The notes beneath the pieces are model-generated. The model was not told the origin of the DNA, did no database searches, and worked only from the letters and a program-made list of their open reading frames with translations. Source: Bufo bufo (taxonomy: Eukaryota; Chordata; Amphibia; Anura; Bufonidae). From it: a DNA stretch of 64,000 nt. Location: contig NC_053390.1 in assembly GCF_905171765.1 (NCBI RefSeq), positions 511,545,565-511,609,564 on the forward strand. Reading direction: 5' to 3'. How positions within the stretch are numbered: the stretch's first letter is position 1; every line of letters starts with the position of its first letter. A program made the translations under genes and the position numbers. Shown here piece after piece: positions 22,641 through 33,289 of the stretch.

Positions 22641-24024
22641 TTGTTTGTTTCTTCTGAACTGCGATACAAAGTGTTCAAGGGACATCATGATACTGTCCTT
22701 GAGGGAGATCCTGAAAGTAGATCCACTGTAGATCTTATTTCCCGGAGATTCTGGTGGCCAAGGTTGCGTAAAGGTTTTGAGGGTTATGTAGCAGCTTGTG
22801 AGACCTGTGCACGCGCGAAGGTGGCTCACACTCAGCCATCAGGATCTCTTCTTCCTTTGTCCATCCCATCCCGTCCTTGGACGTATTTGTCCATGGACTT
22901 CATTACTGATTTGACGCGTTCCTCTGGGAAAACTGTGATTTTGGTGGTAGTGGACCGCTTCAGCAAGATGGCTCACTTTATACCATTATCAGGTTTGCCC
23001 AATGCGAAAACTCTCGCTCAAGTTTTTATTGTTAACATTGTGAGATTACATGGCATTTCCTCTGATGTGGTGTCTGATAGGGGGACGCAATTTGTTTCCA
23101 GGTTTTGGAGGGCGTTTTGTTCTCGTCTGGGTATTCAGTTGTCTTTCTCTTCGGCTTTTCATCCTCAGTCAAATGGTCAAACTGAGCGCACTAACCAAAA
23201 CCTGGAGACCTATTTGAGGTGTTTTGTCGCTGAGAATCAAGATGAGTGGTCCTCATTCTTGTCTTTAGCCGAGTTTGCCTTGAATAACCGTAGACAGGAG
23301 TCAACTGATAAGTCACCATTTCTTGGTGCATATGGTTTTCACCCCCAGTTTGGTACTCTTTCTGGGACCGAATCTTCTGGGATACCGGAAGGAGAGATTC
23401 TCTTCCTCTTTGTCATCTATCTGGCGGAAGATTCAAGTTAATTTGAAAAAAACGGGTGAAAGATATAAACGGATGGCTGACAAGAGACGTATGACAGGTA
23501 CAGACCTGTGTGTGGGTGATTTGGTGTGATTGTCCACTAAAAACATTAAGCTCAAGGTACCCTCTTGGAAATTGGGTCCAAGATTTATTGGCCCTTACAA
23601 AATCTCGGCCATTGTCAATCCAGTGGCGTTTCGTCTGGAACTTCTGCAGGCCTGGAAGATCCATAATGTGTTTCACAGGTCCTTGTTGAAGAAATATGTG
23701 GATCCTGTGGTACCATCTCCTTTGCCGCCTCCTCCTCCTCCTGTTTTGGTTGATGGTAATCTGGAGTTTCAGATCTCTAGAATTCTCAACTCACGCGTTC
23801 TTCATGTTTCCCTTCAGTACCTGGTGCATTGGAGGGGATACGGTCCAGAGGAAAGAATGTGGGTTCCGGCTACAGATGTTAATGCTAACCGCCTTGTGAA
23901 GGCCTTTCACAGGGCACACCCGGATAAAGTTGGTCCTGGGTGTCTGGAGGTCACCCGTAGAGGGAGGGGGGGGGGAGGGGTAGGCATGTGCATAGCTACC
24001 ATCCAGATATGCACATGGGCATAG
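22641..24024 (+). pseudogene. Ty3/gypsy integrase with chromodomain, broken
   Basis: The first frame (22641-23441) has an N-terminal zinc-binding part (CETCARAK), a core with MDFITDL and DRGTQF (two Asp) and NGQTERTNQNLETYL (Glu). A shift near 23430 and a TGA at 23527-23529 break it. The following frame (23530-24024) carries the GPY-like end (GPRFIGPYKISAIVNPVAFR), then a Pro-rich linker and a chromodomain (LQYLVHWRGYGPEERMWVPA). The chromodomain identifies the chromovirus branch of Ty3/gypsy, which targets chromatin. Confidence 0.9.
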
Positions 24025-24302
24025 CAGCTTAGGGAAAGTGCTTTAGGGATTTCTAGGAGGCGACACCTTTGTTCCCTAGCATTTGGGGCCTAGTCAGTTG
24101 TTTTTGCTTGCTTTGCCTTGTTCTGTTTCCTTCCCTCATCTTAACTACCGTGAATTTTCTTAAAAACTTTACGAATTATTTCTAAGCCTTCTGGGCGGAC
24201 CCTGGCCGCTGGAGAAGTTGGCAGCGTGAAGCCACAGCTCCTCTGTACCCAGGCACTATAGACCGGAAAAAAAAAAAGTGACCTATTTGTATAAGCTCCT
24301 AC
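23986..24302. other. Sequence after the gypsy polypurine tract
   Basis: Where a 3' LTR is expected, this stretch starts TGTGCATAGCTACC and does not match the 5' LTR closely. It could be a diverged LTR of another family (GGGGCCTAGTCAG resembles an LTR-like word at 19415) or unrelated flank. No gene. Confidence 0.35.
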
Positions 24303-24527
24303 TTAAATGTCCGATAGTTCCACCATCACCAGTCTTGGTGCCTGCTGCAGAGCTTTAGTGAGGAGGGCCTTGGAGATGTTGGTGCTATCCAATTCCTCCT
24401 CTTCTATCTCCGGCATGCTCTCCGGCTCAGAGTCTTCAGCTGCATTTGCCGAGACTGTTGATCCTGCGGCCATCTTGGATCCAACTCCTTTTGAGTGTGC
24501 ACCTTTCTTTTTGAAGAATCTCTGCAC
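24303..24527 (-). pseudogene. Possible L1-like ORF1 fragment
   Basis: A short minus-strand frame with a basic start, an acidic Ser-Glu-rich stretch and SKALLTKALQ resembles the start of some amphibian L1-like ORF1 proteins. The match is weak and the rest of the ORF is absent. Confidence 0.3.
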
Positions 24528-24540
24528 ATGTCTTACCTAG

Positions 24541-25390
24541 AGTTGTCATGATACCAAAATTTGGACTATTTCGATACCATAAAAAAGTATTGCGATATTC
24601 GATACCACGTGACAAAAATAAAAAACACCAAAAAAAGCCATGTGCATTCCACATTTTATGGAACGCCTGGACCATAATAGAACAGTCAGAGCCTAATTTT
24701 TGTTAGGACAAGGTGACTAAAAAATGGCAAATTGCAATTTATTTTTATTTTTTTTCCGTTACGGCGTTACCGCATAGGAGAGATTTTTAAATATTTTAAT
24801 AGTTTGAACTTTTTTGAGCATGGTGATATGTAATATTTATTTATTGTTTACATATTTTATATGTAAAATTGGGCAAGGGGGTGATTTAAACTTAATATTT
24901 TGGTGTTCTTAAATAAAAAGTAAAAAAAAAAAAAAATTATATATATATACTATTAGGGGCTAGAACCTGGGGGAAGAGGGGGCACACTGCACCACCAATG
25001 AACATAGTTTATGCTGGAATACAAACGCAGGCTGCGCTGCAGGTGCCGGCCATATCCCATACCTGGCACCCAGCCTCTATGACTGCGTGCTGCGATCCGC
25101 CGCTATTAACCAGTCAGGTGTGGCACCGGAGGGGTTAATAGCGGAGGATTGCAGCGCGCAGTCATAGAGGCTGGGTGCCAGGTATGGGATATGGCCGGGA
25201 CCCGCAGCCTGCGTTTGTATTCAGGCATAAACCATATTAATTTGTGGTGCAGTGGCCACAGCCCCTCCACTCCTCCTCACTTCTATCAGTCCATTGGTGT
25301 CAGCGGCAGCAGCGGTAGAGGAGGGAGGGACTGCCTCCTTCTCCCCTGTGCTGTTGAGAAGAACATGGCACGCGCTCAGAGATGGGAGCT
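24541..25390. mobile_element. Truncated hAT-like element related to 26502-27744
   Basis: The left end TAGAGTTGTCATGATACC and adjacent TTCGATACCATAAAAAAG match the left end of the complete copy at 26502. An internal palindrome at about 25040-25195 (CATATCCCATACCTGGCACC and its complement) follows. No right terminus is seen; the copy ends at or before an L1-like fragment. Confidence 0.65.
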
Positions 25391-25394
25391 CACC

Positions 25395-25640
25395 TGATTA
25401 AACAAGTTACCCAGGAGGAGGTGGGAGCAGTAATCCACAGCTTTGCCCGGGCAAAAGTCTGGGCCCGGACGGGTTTCCATTGATTTACTACAAGAGGTTT
25501 CAGAAAGTTCTACTTCCCGGAGGTCACGGAGGTGTGCAATAGACTAATGAGAGATATGGAAATGTATGTGTTGGTACATTTTTGGTGACTTACTGTATTT
25601 CTGAAAACTGAAAATAAAGAATTTATAAAAAAAATAATAA
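25395..25640 (+). pseudogene. L1-like ORF2 fragment with 3' tail
   Basis: The translated stretch reads EEVGAVIHSFARAKV followed by a GFH/YYKRF-like run. This resembles the part of L1 reverse transcriptase upstream of the RT core. It is followed by GAAAATAAAGAATTTATAAA and an A-rich tail at about 25605-25640. Most of ORF2 is missing. Confidence 0.6.
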
Positions 25641-25759
25641 TCTAAGCCTTCTAACGTCCTAAAAAAATTATGACGTTTACAAAATGATGCTAACATGAAG
25701 TAGACATATGGGGAATGTACAGTAACAACTATTTTATGAGGTATAACAATCTGCTTTAA

Positions 25760-26174
25760 AAAGAGAACCTTTCATGGTTTTTGTTTATTCTAGATAAATA
25801 CCTTTACTTGCGGGCTGATGCTGCCACCCTGCCTGTTTTTTTTATATTTCTCCTACTCTCCGCTGTGCCCCCTTGTATTTTTACCGCTCAGTATGTTAAT
25901 ACTGAGCATCGAAGGAGGGAGGAGGAGACGCCAGGGTTTCTCAATGGGCATCTCCTTCTCCCTGGCTGTGTCGCGATCCAATCTGCTGTGATGCTCCCTG
26001 CATCGATGCCCTCTACTGTGAGGAAGAAACCTGTGAGCGGAAAAAATACAGGGGGGCACAGCGGGGCGTAGGAGCGATATTTAAAACAAACAGGCAGGGT
26101 GGCAGCATCAGCAGGGAGTACCCCGCAAGTAAAAGGTATTTATCTAGAATAAACAAAAACATGAAAGGTCAGCT
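25760..26174. mobile_element. TTAA-flanked palindromic MITE
   Basis: TTAA at 25756-25759 and 26175-26178 flanks the element. The arms begin AAGAGAACCTTTCATGG and end with the near-complement CATGAAAGGTCAGCT. They pair through GATAAATACCTTTACTTGCG and CACCCTGCCTGTTT. The target size again points to piggyBac- or Kolobok-type mobilisation. Confidence 0.85.
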
Positions 26175-26264
26175 TTAAGAGCAGAGACATTCAAATTTCA
26201 AAATGGTGAACTTTTACAAAATTTTTTGTAAATTTCGGAATTTTTTTTTTTATACATAAAGGTG

Positions 26265-26355
26265 AAACATATTGACTCAAATTTACCACTAACATGAAGT
26301 CATGAGAAAACATATTGACTCAAATTTACCACTAACATGAAGTCATGAGAAAACA
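26265..26355. repeat. Direct duplication of about 45 bp
   Basis: The word ACATATTGACTCAAATTTAC plus the following 20 bases occurs twice in tandem with no mismatch that I can see, which suggests recent slippage or unequal exchange. Confidence 0.9.
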
Positions 26356-26501
26356 ATCTCAGAATCACTTATATATGTAAAAGCGTTCCAGATAGATTTG
26401 CAAAATGTGGCTTGGTCCTTATGGTGAAAACTGGCCTGGTCTTGAATAGCAAAAGATGCACTTTTTTCCCCAAAAAGTGTCAGTGTGTCTTATAGTCTGA
26501 A

Positions 26502-27744
26502 TAGAGTTGTTGCGATACCAAATTTTTGATTCGATTTCGATACCATAAAAAAGTATTGCAATACTCTATACCATGCGGGAAAAAAAAAAAGCCACGTGCA
26601 TTCCGCATTTTATTAAAAAAATGGGAATCGCGCAGTTTTATTTATTTTTTTTCTGTTCCGGCATTCACCGCATAGATTTTTTTTTAATAGTTTGGACTTT
26701 TTGATGTGGCGATATGTTTATTCATTGTTTATATATTTTATATGTGAAATTGGGAAAGGGGGTAATTTATACTTAATAATTTGGTGTGTTGTTTTTTTTT
26801 ACTTTTTATTTAATAACCATTTCCACCCTTAGGGACTAGAACCTAAGATCTTCTAATCCCTTGTCCTATTCACCGTAATAGATCTCTATCAGGGTGAATA
26901 GGACTTCACACTCTCCCTGCTGCCCTGGGCTCTGTGCACACAGCAGCAGGGAGCTGCAGTAGCAGTAGCGTCCTGGCTGCCATGGTAACTGATCGGAGCC
27001 CCAGGATTACACAGCCGGGGCTCCGATCAGAAACTGCCACTGCCACCAATGAAGAGGCGGTGAGGGGACCCTGTGGCCACTGCCACCAATGATTTTAATG
27101 GGGGGGGGGGGGGGGGGGGGGGCGGGCGCACTGCGCCACCAATTATTCTAATACTGGGGTGGTGGTGGGGGGGGGGGGGGGAGGGAACACTGCGCCTCCA
27201 ATGATAATTAACTCTTAATACAGGAGGCGGGTACTGGCAGCAGATCAGCGGCAGTTAACCCCTCAGGTGCTGCGCTTTGATTGGACAGCGCTACAGCCAG
27301 GGAGACGGAATGCCCACTAGAGAAGCTGATGTCTCCTCCCCATTGCTCCGATAGTAGTAATTAGCATATGGAACAGGAGACCGTTATGGGGGCACAGCGG
27401 GCGAACGGAGCGGCGCCCAGGAATAACAGTAAGTGCTGGGACATCTCTGTGTAGCCTAATACTTAACTAAGTCCAAACCCAGGAAAAGTCCTATCATTGG
27501 TGGCGCAGTGCGCCCGCCCCTCCTCCGCCCCCCTCTCCATTCATTGGTGGCAGCGGCGGCACAGGGGGAGGGAGGGACTGCTTCCTTCTCCCCTGTGCTG
27601 CTGAGGGAACATGAGCGTGCTCATGTTCTGTGATACTAGACTGCGCAGCCCAGTATTGAAAAAAATGGAAATCCCGGTATCGTATCGATACCGGGACAAA
27701 AGTATCGATTGGGTATCGAAATTTCGATACCCGCGACAACCCTA
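26502..27744. mobile_element. hAT-like non-autonomous element with 8-bp target duplication
   Basis: Termini TAGAGTTGTTGCGATACC and GGTATCGAAATTTCGATACC...CAACCCTA are inverted. Direct AGTCTGAA occurs at 26494-26501 and 27745-27752. Eight-base duplication and TAG-starting TIRs are typical of hAT elements. Inside are two poly-G tracts near 27101-27122 and 27165-27181, a GATCGGAGCCCC-type inverted repeat and no transposase. Confidence 0.88.
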
Positions 27745-27752
27745 AGTCTGAA

Positions 27753-28289
27753 TGCTAATGACTGCTTTCATTATGGAAGTGGTCATCAGCATGCGGGAGG
27801 CACAGGGAGCAGTGAGGGAAGCACTGCACTGGATCTATTCACCCTCCCTGGTCTTCTTACAGTGTGGTGCGTACAGGGTCAGGACGTAGTGCATGCAAGC
27901 GTGTACTATGACCTGAGTCTGATCCGAGGGCCGATGGGGAGTCTGAGACCTGATGGAACTTGGGGGTCTGATCTGAGGTCTGATGAAGAATGGGGGTCTG
28001 CTTTAGGACTGATGAAAAAAAATATATCATTTTTTTCCCCCTATTTTCCTCCTCCAAATCCAAGGTGCGTCTTATAGTCTGGTGCATCTTTTAATCTGAA
28101 AAATACGGTACATTCATTTTCAGAACTGCACCAATGAAACATTTTTAATCCCTGTTGAGTGGTCCTGGAAGTGGAGCTTCTCCTGTAAGCTATGATGTTC
28201 TGGCACAACCTCAGGTCGCAACCTTCTCTGTGTGGGTGACATGTATGAACCAGCTGTCTACTGTATCTGGCTTAGTTTTTTTTCTCTCA
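27753..28289. other. Unassigned sequence with GGTCTGAT-type short repeats
   Basis: At about 27910-28020 the words GGTCTGATCTGAGGTCTGAT and variants recur, as in the minisatellite at 55320-55620, and the following bases have the same pyrimidine-rich tail. This suggests one repeat family in two places. No gene. Confidence 0.5.
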
Positions 28290-29337
28290 TTCAAGGTTTT
28301 ATAAAATTTTCCAAGGTAAATAGGACAAAAGCAAAAAAGCGTATCTGAACATATTGCCACATGCTGTAAGTCGAGAACAGTCAAATATCCGTTTCAAAAC
28401 AACGGAAAACATCAGGGGGTCTGCCAAGAACATATTCAGTAAAGAAAAGGCATTGGGAGGAGGAGCATACAATGAAGACAGCAGGGGGGACACACGAGGG
28501 CAAAAAAAATAAAAGAAGGAGGGGGAAGGAAGAGGGTGTGGAACAGACACGAGTGCTGATTACAGGTGTGCAGCCCGGAACTCACTGGAGGTGCGAAACG
28601 TCTCCCATGGGCTCCACGTCTTCACAAAACGGGAGGCGGCCAATGGGGAAATGCAGATGAGGTCCTCCATCCTTTGGTGGAGAGCAATTTCCTCAAACCA
28701 CTCCATCAGTAGGGGGAAGGGGGGGGGGGGGGGTGGTGACTTCCAGTGGCGGGGAATGACCGTTTTGGCGGCTTGGAGAATATATTTCAAGAGGGAGACC
28801 TTATAGGCTGGGATGGTGAGGTCGAAGGCGAAAAGCAAGAGGGATTCGGGGGTGTTGGGTATAGGAATCCCTGACACTTTACGCACAATGGAATGCACCG
28901 AGTCCCAGAAAGGGCGCAGGCCAGAGCATTGCCACCATATATGAATCATGGTGCCCTCCTCTGACAAACATCTCCAGCATCTGTCCAGTACAGACGGAAA
29001 CCACTTGTGGAGAAGAGTGGGCACTCTGTACCACCTGGAGAGGACCTTGTAATTAGTTTCCTGCGCCTTCGTGGAGATCAGCGCCTTGTGAGTCAAAAGG
29101 AAGACTCTCTTCCATTGGGAAGGGGGTGAGTTGGACACCTAAATCGCATTCCCACGCCGAGCAAAAAGGGAGGAGGACGGGAGGAGTGTTGCTGGATGAG
29201 CAGATTGTATATAGTGGAGATGTCCCTGAATACTGCTGATGGAGCCAGGCACATTTGCTCAAACTTAGTGAGGGCTCTGGATAGGTCATGGGTTTTACGC
29301 AAGGTCGAATAAAAATGTTGAAGTTGGAGGTGTTCAA
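28290..29337 (-). pseudogene. L1-like ORF2 C-terminal fragment
   Basis: The main frame (28560-29138, minus) ends a non-LTR retrotransposon ORF2. It has a zinc-knuckle-like C-x2-C...H-x4-C (CWRCLSEEGTMIHIWWQC) and KVLSRWYRVPTLLHKWFP, both typical of the L1 ORF2 C-terminus. Further shifted coding lies at 29093-29302. The 5' part, endonuclease and RT are absent (5' truncation). The element probably ends near the T-run at 28277-28286. Confidence 0.82.
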
Positions 29338-30324
29338 AGGTTCTGGCTCAGTTTTTTAGCCTTCTCCAAATCTGCTGTGATGTCTAATAAGAGAGCCAGA
29401 CAGCTTGTCCCCTTCAAGAAGGTGTTCTCTGCCACTTGAGGCTGTGTTAGAATGGCACACCTTACAGCAGAATCTCCACTTTGGAGACCACATCACAGGG
29501 AATGAAACTGGGCCCTTACTTTATAGTTGCAAAATAATGAGGAGCTCTTTCTTTTCTCTTCCTGACTCCTCCTATACATGGTTGAAGCAGCATGAAACTG
29601 CTGACAGTTTCCCCTCTAACCTGTGTGCCTGCAATGTTTAAATCAGCATTGAAAAGAGCACAAAAGCATGTTTTTGTAATAAAACCCTAGTGTAATTAGG
29701 AATGTCAAGAAGCTGCAAGCAGGTTCAGAGTCCTCCCAGCTACATTACACAGTTGTCCGGCCTAGGAGTTGACAACCCAAATGGCCATAACCAATAAAAA
29801 AAAACAATAATAATAATAATAATTAAAATGATCACAAAATCAGGCACTCAATATTGGATGCAAAACCGAGGAATCTCCAAAGTAATGTCAACTCGGAAAA
29901 TAGACATGCAGTAGAAAACGATCCAGCACTTGAGCATCTTGATAAAATACATGGACTTTAATCCAAATGGAAAAAATACAACATGTAGCATGGCATCACA
30001 TGTCTTTCCTTCACATACTGAACACAGCAATTCTTGATCATGGCTCCAGGTCAAGAACATAGGAATGTGCCAAGAATCTTATGGCCTTACTGTTTGTTGG
30101 GGATCTGTATCCTCATAGTCATTAGATGGAAACAGGTTTATTCATCTCCTGATATTGCAGGGATAGGTTCCTTTTTTTGTTTCAGATACGGAATCCTTGT
30201 ATTCCACATAGGGACAAATTAACTGCTTGCCAAGTGTAACTAGAGCCTAATGGGATTCACAGTCCGTGCTGCAACTCCATTATAATTATTTATCTTGTGG
30301 CAAACAGATATAGTTACAACTGGA
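29338..30324. other. Unassigned intronic sequence
   Basis: No coding sequence is supported. Bases 29790-30030 contain an A-rich stretch with (AAT)n near 29808-29822 and may belong to a decayed Penelope-like or LINE flank. Confidence 0.35.
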
Positions 30325-30790
30325 ACCACCATGGGCAGCAAAATGGCACTGCAATATGCCAATCTTTTCATGGCAAAACTAGAAAGTGAGTTCTTGGTAT
30401 CCTGCCCCATCACACCTTTGTCCTACTTTTGTTTCAGTGACAAAATCCTAATCATCTGGACTGACTGAACATGAACTAATACAATTCCATGAAAGATTCA
30501 ATGATAATCATCCCACCATAAACCTGACACTTAACTGCTCAAAAACGCAGACAAGCTTTCTAGATACCACCATAAAGCTTTAAAACAGCTCAATACAGAC
30601 ATCCTTGTATCGGAAACCAATCGATCAGCCTACGTACCTCAAATAGGACAGTTTCCATCCCAGACACATTAAAACAACCAGCATCTACAATTGGGACATC
30701 AGATATATTGGCATCTGTTCGAGCTCATCGGAATAAGAAAGTCAATCGGATGACTGGCAAAACGTCTTCAAGAAAAAAATAATAATAATC
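30325..30790 (+). pseudogene. Penelope-like element reverse transcriptase fragment
   Basis: Shifted frames read TMGSKMALQYANLFMAKLES (30325-30395), a damaged F-x-D-D-equivalent FSDKILIIWTD (30425-30470), then SFLDTTIKL and IQTSLYRKPIDQPTYLK with DSFHPRHIKT (about 30555-30680). These words are characteristic of the RT C-terminal half of Penelope-like elements. The catalytic Asp pair is mutated and the frame is broken by stops and shifts. The GIY-YIG endonuclease part is not seen. Confidence 0.8.
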
Positions 30791-31129
30791 CAGGTGCTCT
30801 AAGTTATTACTACTGATATACCATGACCTGAATGAATGAGAACCTTCACAGACATAACACTAGATATGTGACCAATGCCATTCATGGTCCAGAATGCAAT
30901 CTCACATCTATAGGATGCACGATGAGAAAAGTAAAATGTCGTATTGCAAAGCATATTGTATATATTGCACCTTAGTTAGCTTTTTGTTTTGCAAAACACT
31001 TTGTAGAGCAACACTTTCCCGATTCTTTTATATCTGGCCCAGATCACTATGAAGGCTTCTTCCAAACACACATTTTGGGTCATTGCCTTACAGCACCAGC
31101 TCCACCTCTGCATTCGCCATACACAGTGC

Positions 31130-31460
31130 CAAGATGGTAATAATGCCCCCTCCCATTGCCCTACATAGTATTAGTACCGCCTTTGTGCCTCCCTTTGCAT
31201 TTGTGCACCCACAAAGTAGTAATGCATGCCATTGTGCTCCCATGCAACAATAATGGCCCTCTGTGCTCCTATACAGTAATACCTCCCATGTCCCAGGACA
31301 ATTGTAATGTCACTGTATACTACTAATCTATACCAATAATAATACTTCCCTATGTGCACCCAATACAATAATAATGCTCATGTATGCACTCATACAATAA
31401 AAATGCCCCTATATATGAATGCTCACTTATGCTTTGTGTCCCCTAGATTAGTATTGCTCC
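31130..31460. repeat. Degenerate minisatellite of about 30 bp
   Basis: Units of the form GTGCTCCCATACAATAATAA with a CCCC spacer recur about ten times with many changes. Confidence 0.7.
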
Positions 31461-32038
31461 CATTCACACCATAACAAAAAAATAAAAGGTTATAATTTGG
31501 AACACTGGACTCCCATTCCCTCTGCTTTTGGCAGTGCCACCTCTGAGGCTCCAACGATCAACATAAAAAAAAAAATCCATTTTTTTTTTAAACAAATTCC
31601 TGGTGGTAGACTTTTTTTTTTTTTTTTTTTTAACAACCTCTTTAAATTCCACCCGTGGGGTCCCTAGATCTGGAGGCTTCCTGTAAATGAAAAATCATTA
31701 TTGTCTAGAAGCTTTTTCCCTCCTGGGTGAAAGCTAATGTACCATCTCCACATACAGAAACATTACGTTGATGGCCTCTTACCTGGCCAACCAGTTTCCT
31801 GCTTTGAAATGATAAAGAGCAAGAACCTCAACACAGTTATCTGCAGATATGAAGAAGATTCCGGTTTGGCTTATATCTCATGTCATGTTTCAAGGCATGT
31901 TACAAGACATGTCACACTGACTTGTAGGGTAGCACTCAGTTTGTTTCCGGATTGTGGTTTTGCCTGATCCTTTGGTGCTCCGCACCAGTCTCTCTTGACC
32001 CCTGTGGGTTTGCAGCCAAAGATCAGTGACTACTCTAA
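31461..32038. other. Unassigned intronic sequence
   Basis: Contains a T-run at 31612-31631 and A-runs near 31565. No gene is supported. Short CATGTTTCAAGGCATGTTAC-type repeats lie near 31880. Confidence 0.4.
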
Positions 32039-32614
32039 GGCCTCTTTCGCACGGGTGTCGCGTGTGAGGGACGGATAGGATGCAGGTGTGTTGCGGGAAA
32101 ATGGATGGACCATGTGATGAGCGCAGTGACGTCACCAAAGGTCCTTTTCCTCCCAGGTCATCAAAGAAGAAGAAAGAAGGCGAGCCGCGATGCGCGAATA
32201 AGTGGATAAAGGTGAGTTTAATATTTATTTTCTAACCTCCCCCATCTCTAATTTACTTTGCATTCTGTATTAAGAATGCTATTATTTTCCCTCATAACCA
32301 TGTTATAAGGGAAAAAAAAAGATAGAGTCCCCATCCCGATAGTCTCCTAGCAACCATACGTGAAAATCGCACCGCATCCGCACTTGCTTGCGATTTTCAC
32401 GCAGCCCCATTCACTTCTATGGGGCCTATGCTGCGTGAAAAATGCACAATATAGAGCTTGCTGGGATTTTCACGTAACGCACAAGTGATGCGTGAAAATC
32501 ACCGCTCATGTGCACAGCACCATAGAAATGAATGGGTCCGGATTCAGTGCGGGTGCAATGCGTTCACCTCACGCATTGCACCCGCGCGGCAAACTCGCTC
32601 GTGTAAAAGGGGCC
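32039..32614. mobile_element. MITE (GGCCTCTTTCGCACGGG ends)
   Basis: The left end GGCCTCTTTCGCACGGGTG and the right end GCTCGTGTAAAAGGGGCC are inverted; flanks are TAA and TTA. The interior is shared with 20623-21535 (CCATGTTATAAGGGAAAA, GATTTTCACGCAGCCCCATT). Same family as 38363-38735. Confidence 0.8.
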
Positions 32615-33289
32615 TTAGAGATAGCAGCATGGTGGTTCCCCTACAGCGGAATCCAGACCATTGTATAGGGGTTAAAGGGTGAAGTCAAAGGGGGGCACTT
32701 AGATAATGCCCCTAGAAATAGCCCTAAGTCAAATCTGTTTCTAAACACACTTCTATAACAGGGAAGATATTGCAAAATATTCTATAAAAGACATAAGTAA
32801 TAAAGAAAAATAAAGAAAAGCAAAGCACTTTCACATTACACCCACATACTTAAAATGTTTATGATATACGGTTTTCAAACTTTTTAACCACCTCAGCCCC
32901 CATAGCTTAAACACCCTGAAAGACCAGGCCACTTTTTACACTTCTGACCTACACTACTTTCACCGTTTATTGCTCGGTCATGCAACTTACCACCCAAATG
33001 AATTTTACCTCCTTTTCTTCTCACTAATAGAGCTTTCATTTGGTGGTATTTCATTGCTGCTGACATTTTTACTTTTTTTGTTATTAATCGAAATTTAACG
33101 ATTTTTTTGCAAAAAAATGACATTTTTCACTTTCAGTTGTAAAATTTTGCAAAAAAAACGACATCCATATAGAAATTTTGCTCTAAATTTATAGTTCTAC
33201 ATGTCTTTGATAAAAAAAAAATGTTTGGGTAGAAAAAAAATGGTTTGGGTAAAAGTTATAGCGTTTACAAACTATGGTACAAAAATGTG

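Larger units (their letters stand above)
19137..23985 (+). mobile_element. Decayed Ty3/gypsy retrotransposon (chromovirus type)
   Basis: The 5' LTR begins TGTCACACCCTGCCCTGTGG at 19137. The internal region runs gag-like, zinc knuckle, protease, reverse transcriptase, integrase and chromodomain in that order. A polypurine tract (GAGGGAGGGGGGGGG) lies at about 23960-23978. The RNase H region is deleted between about 22620 and 22640. Two MITEs have inserted at 20059-20360 and 20623-21535. No matching 3' LTR follows the purine tract; GTAGG before the 5' LTR recurs at 23979-23983, but this may be chance. Confidence 0.88.
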
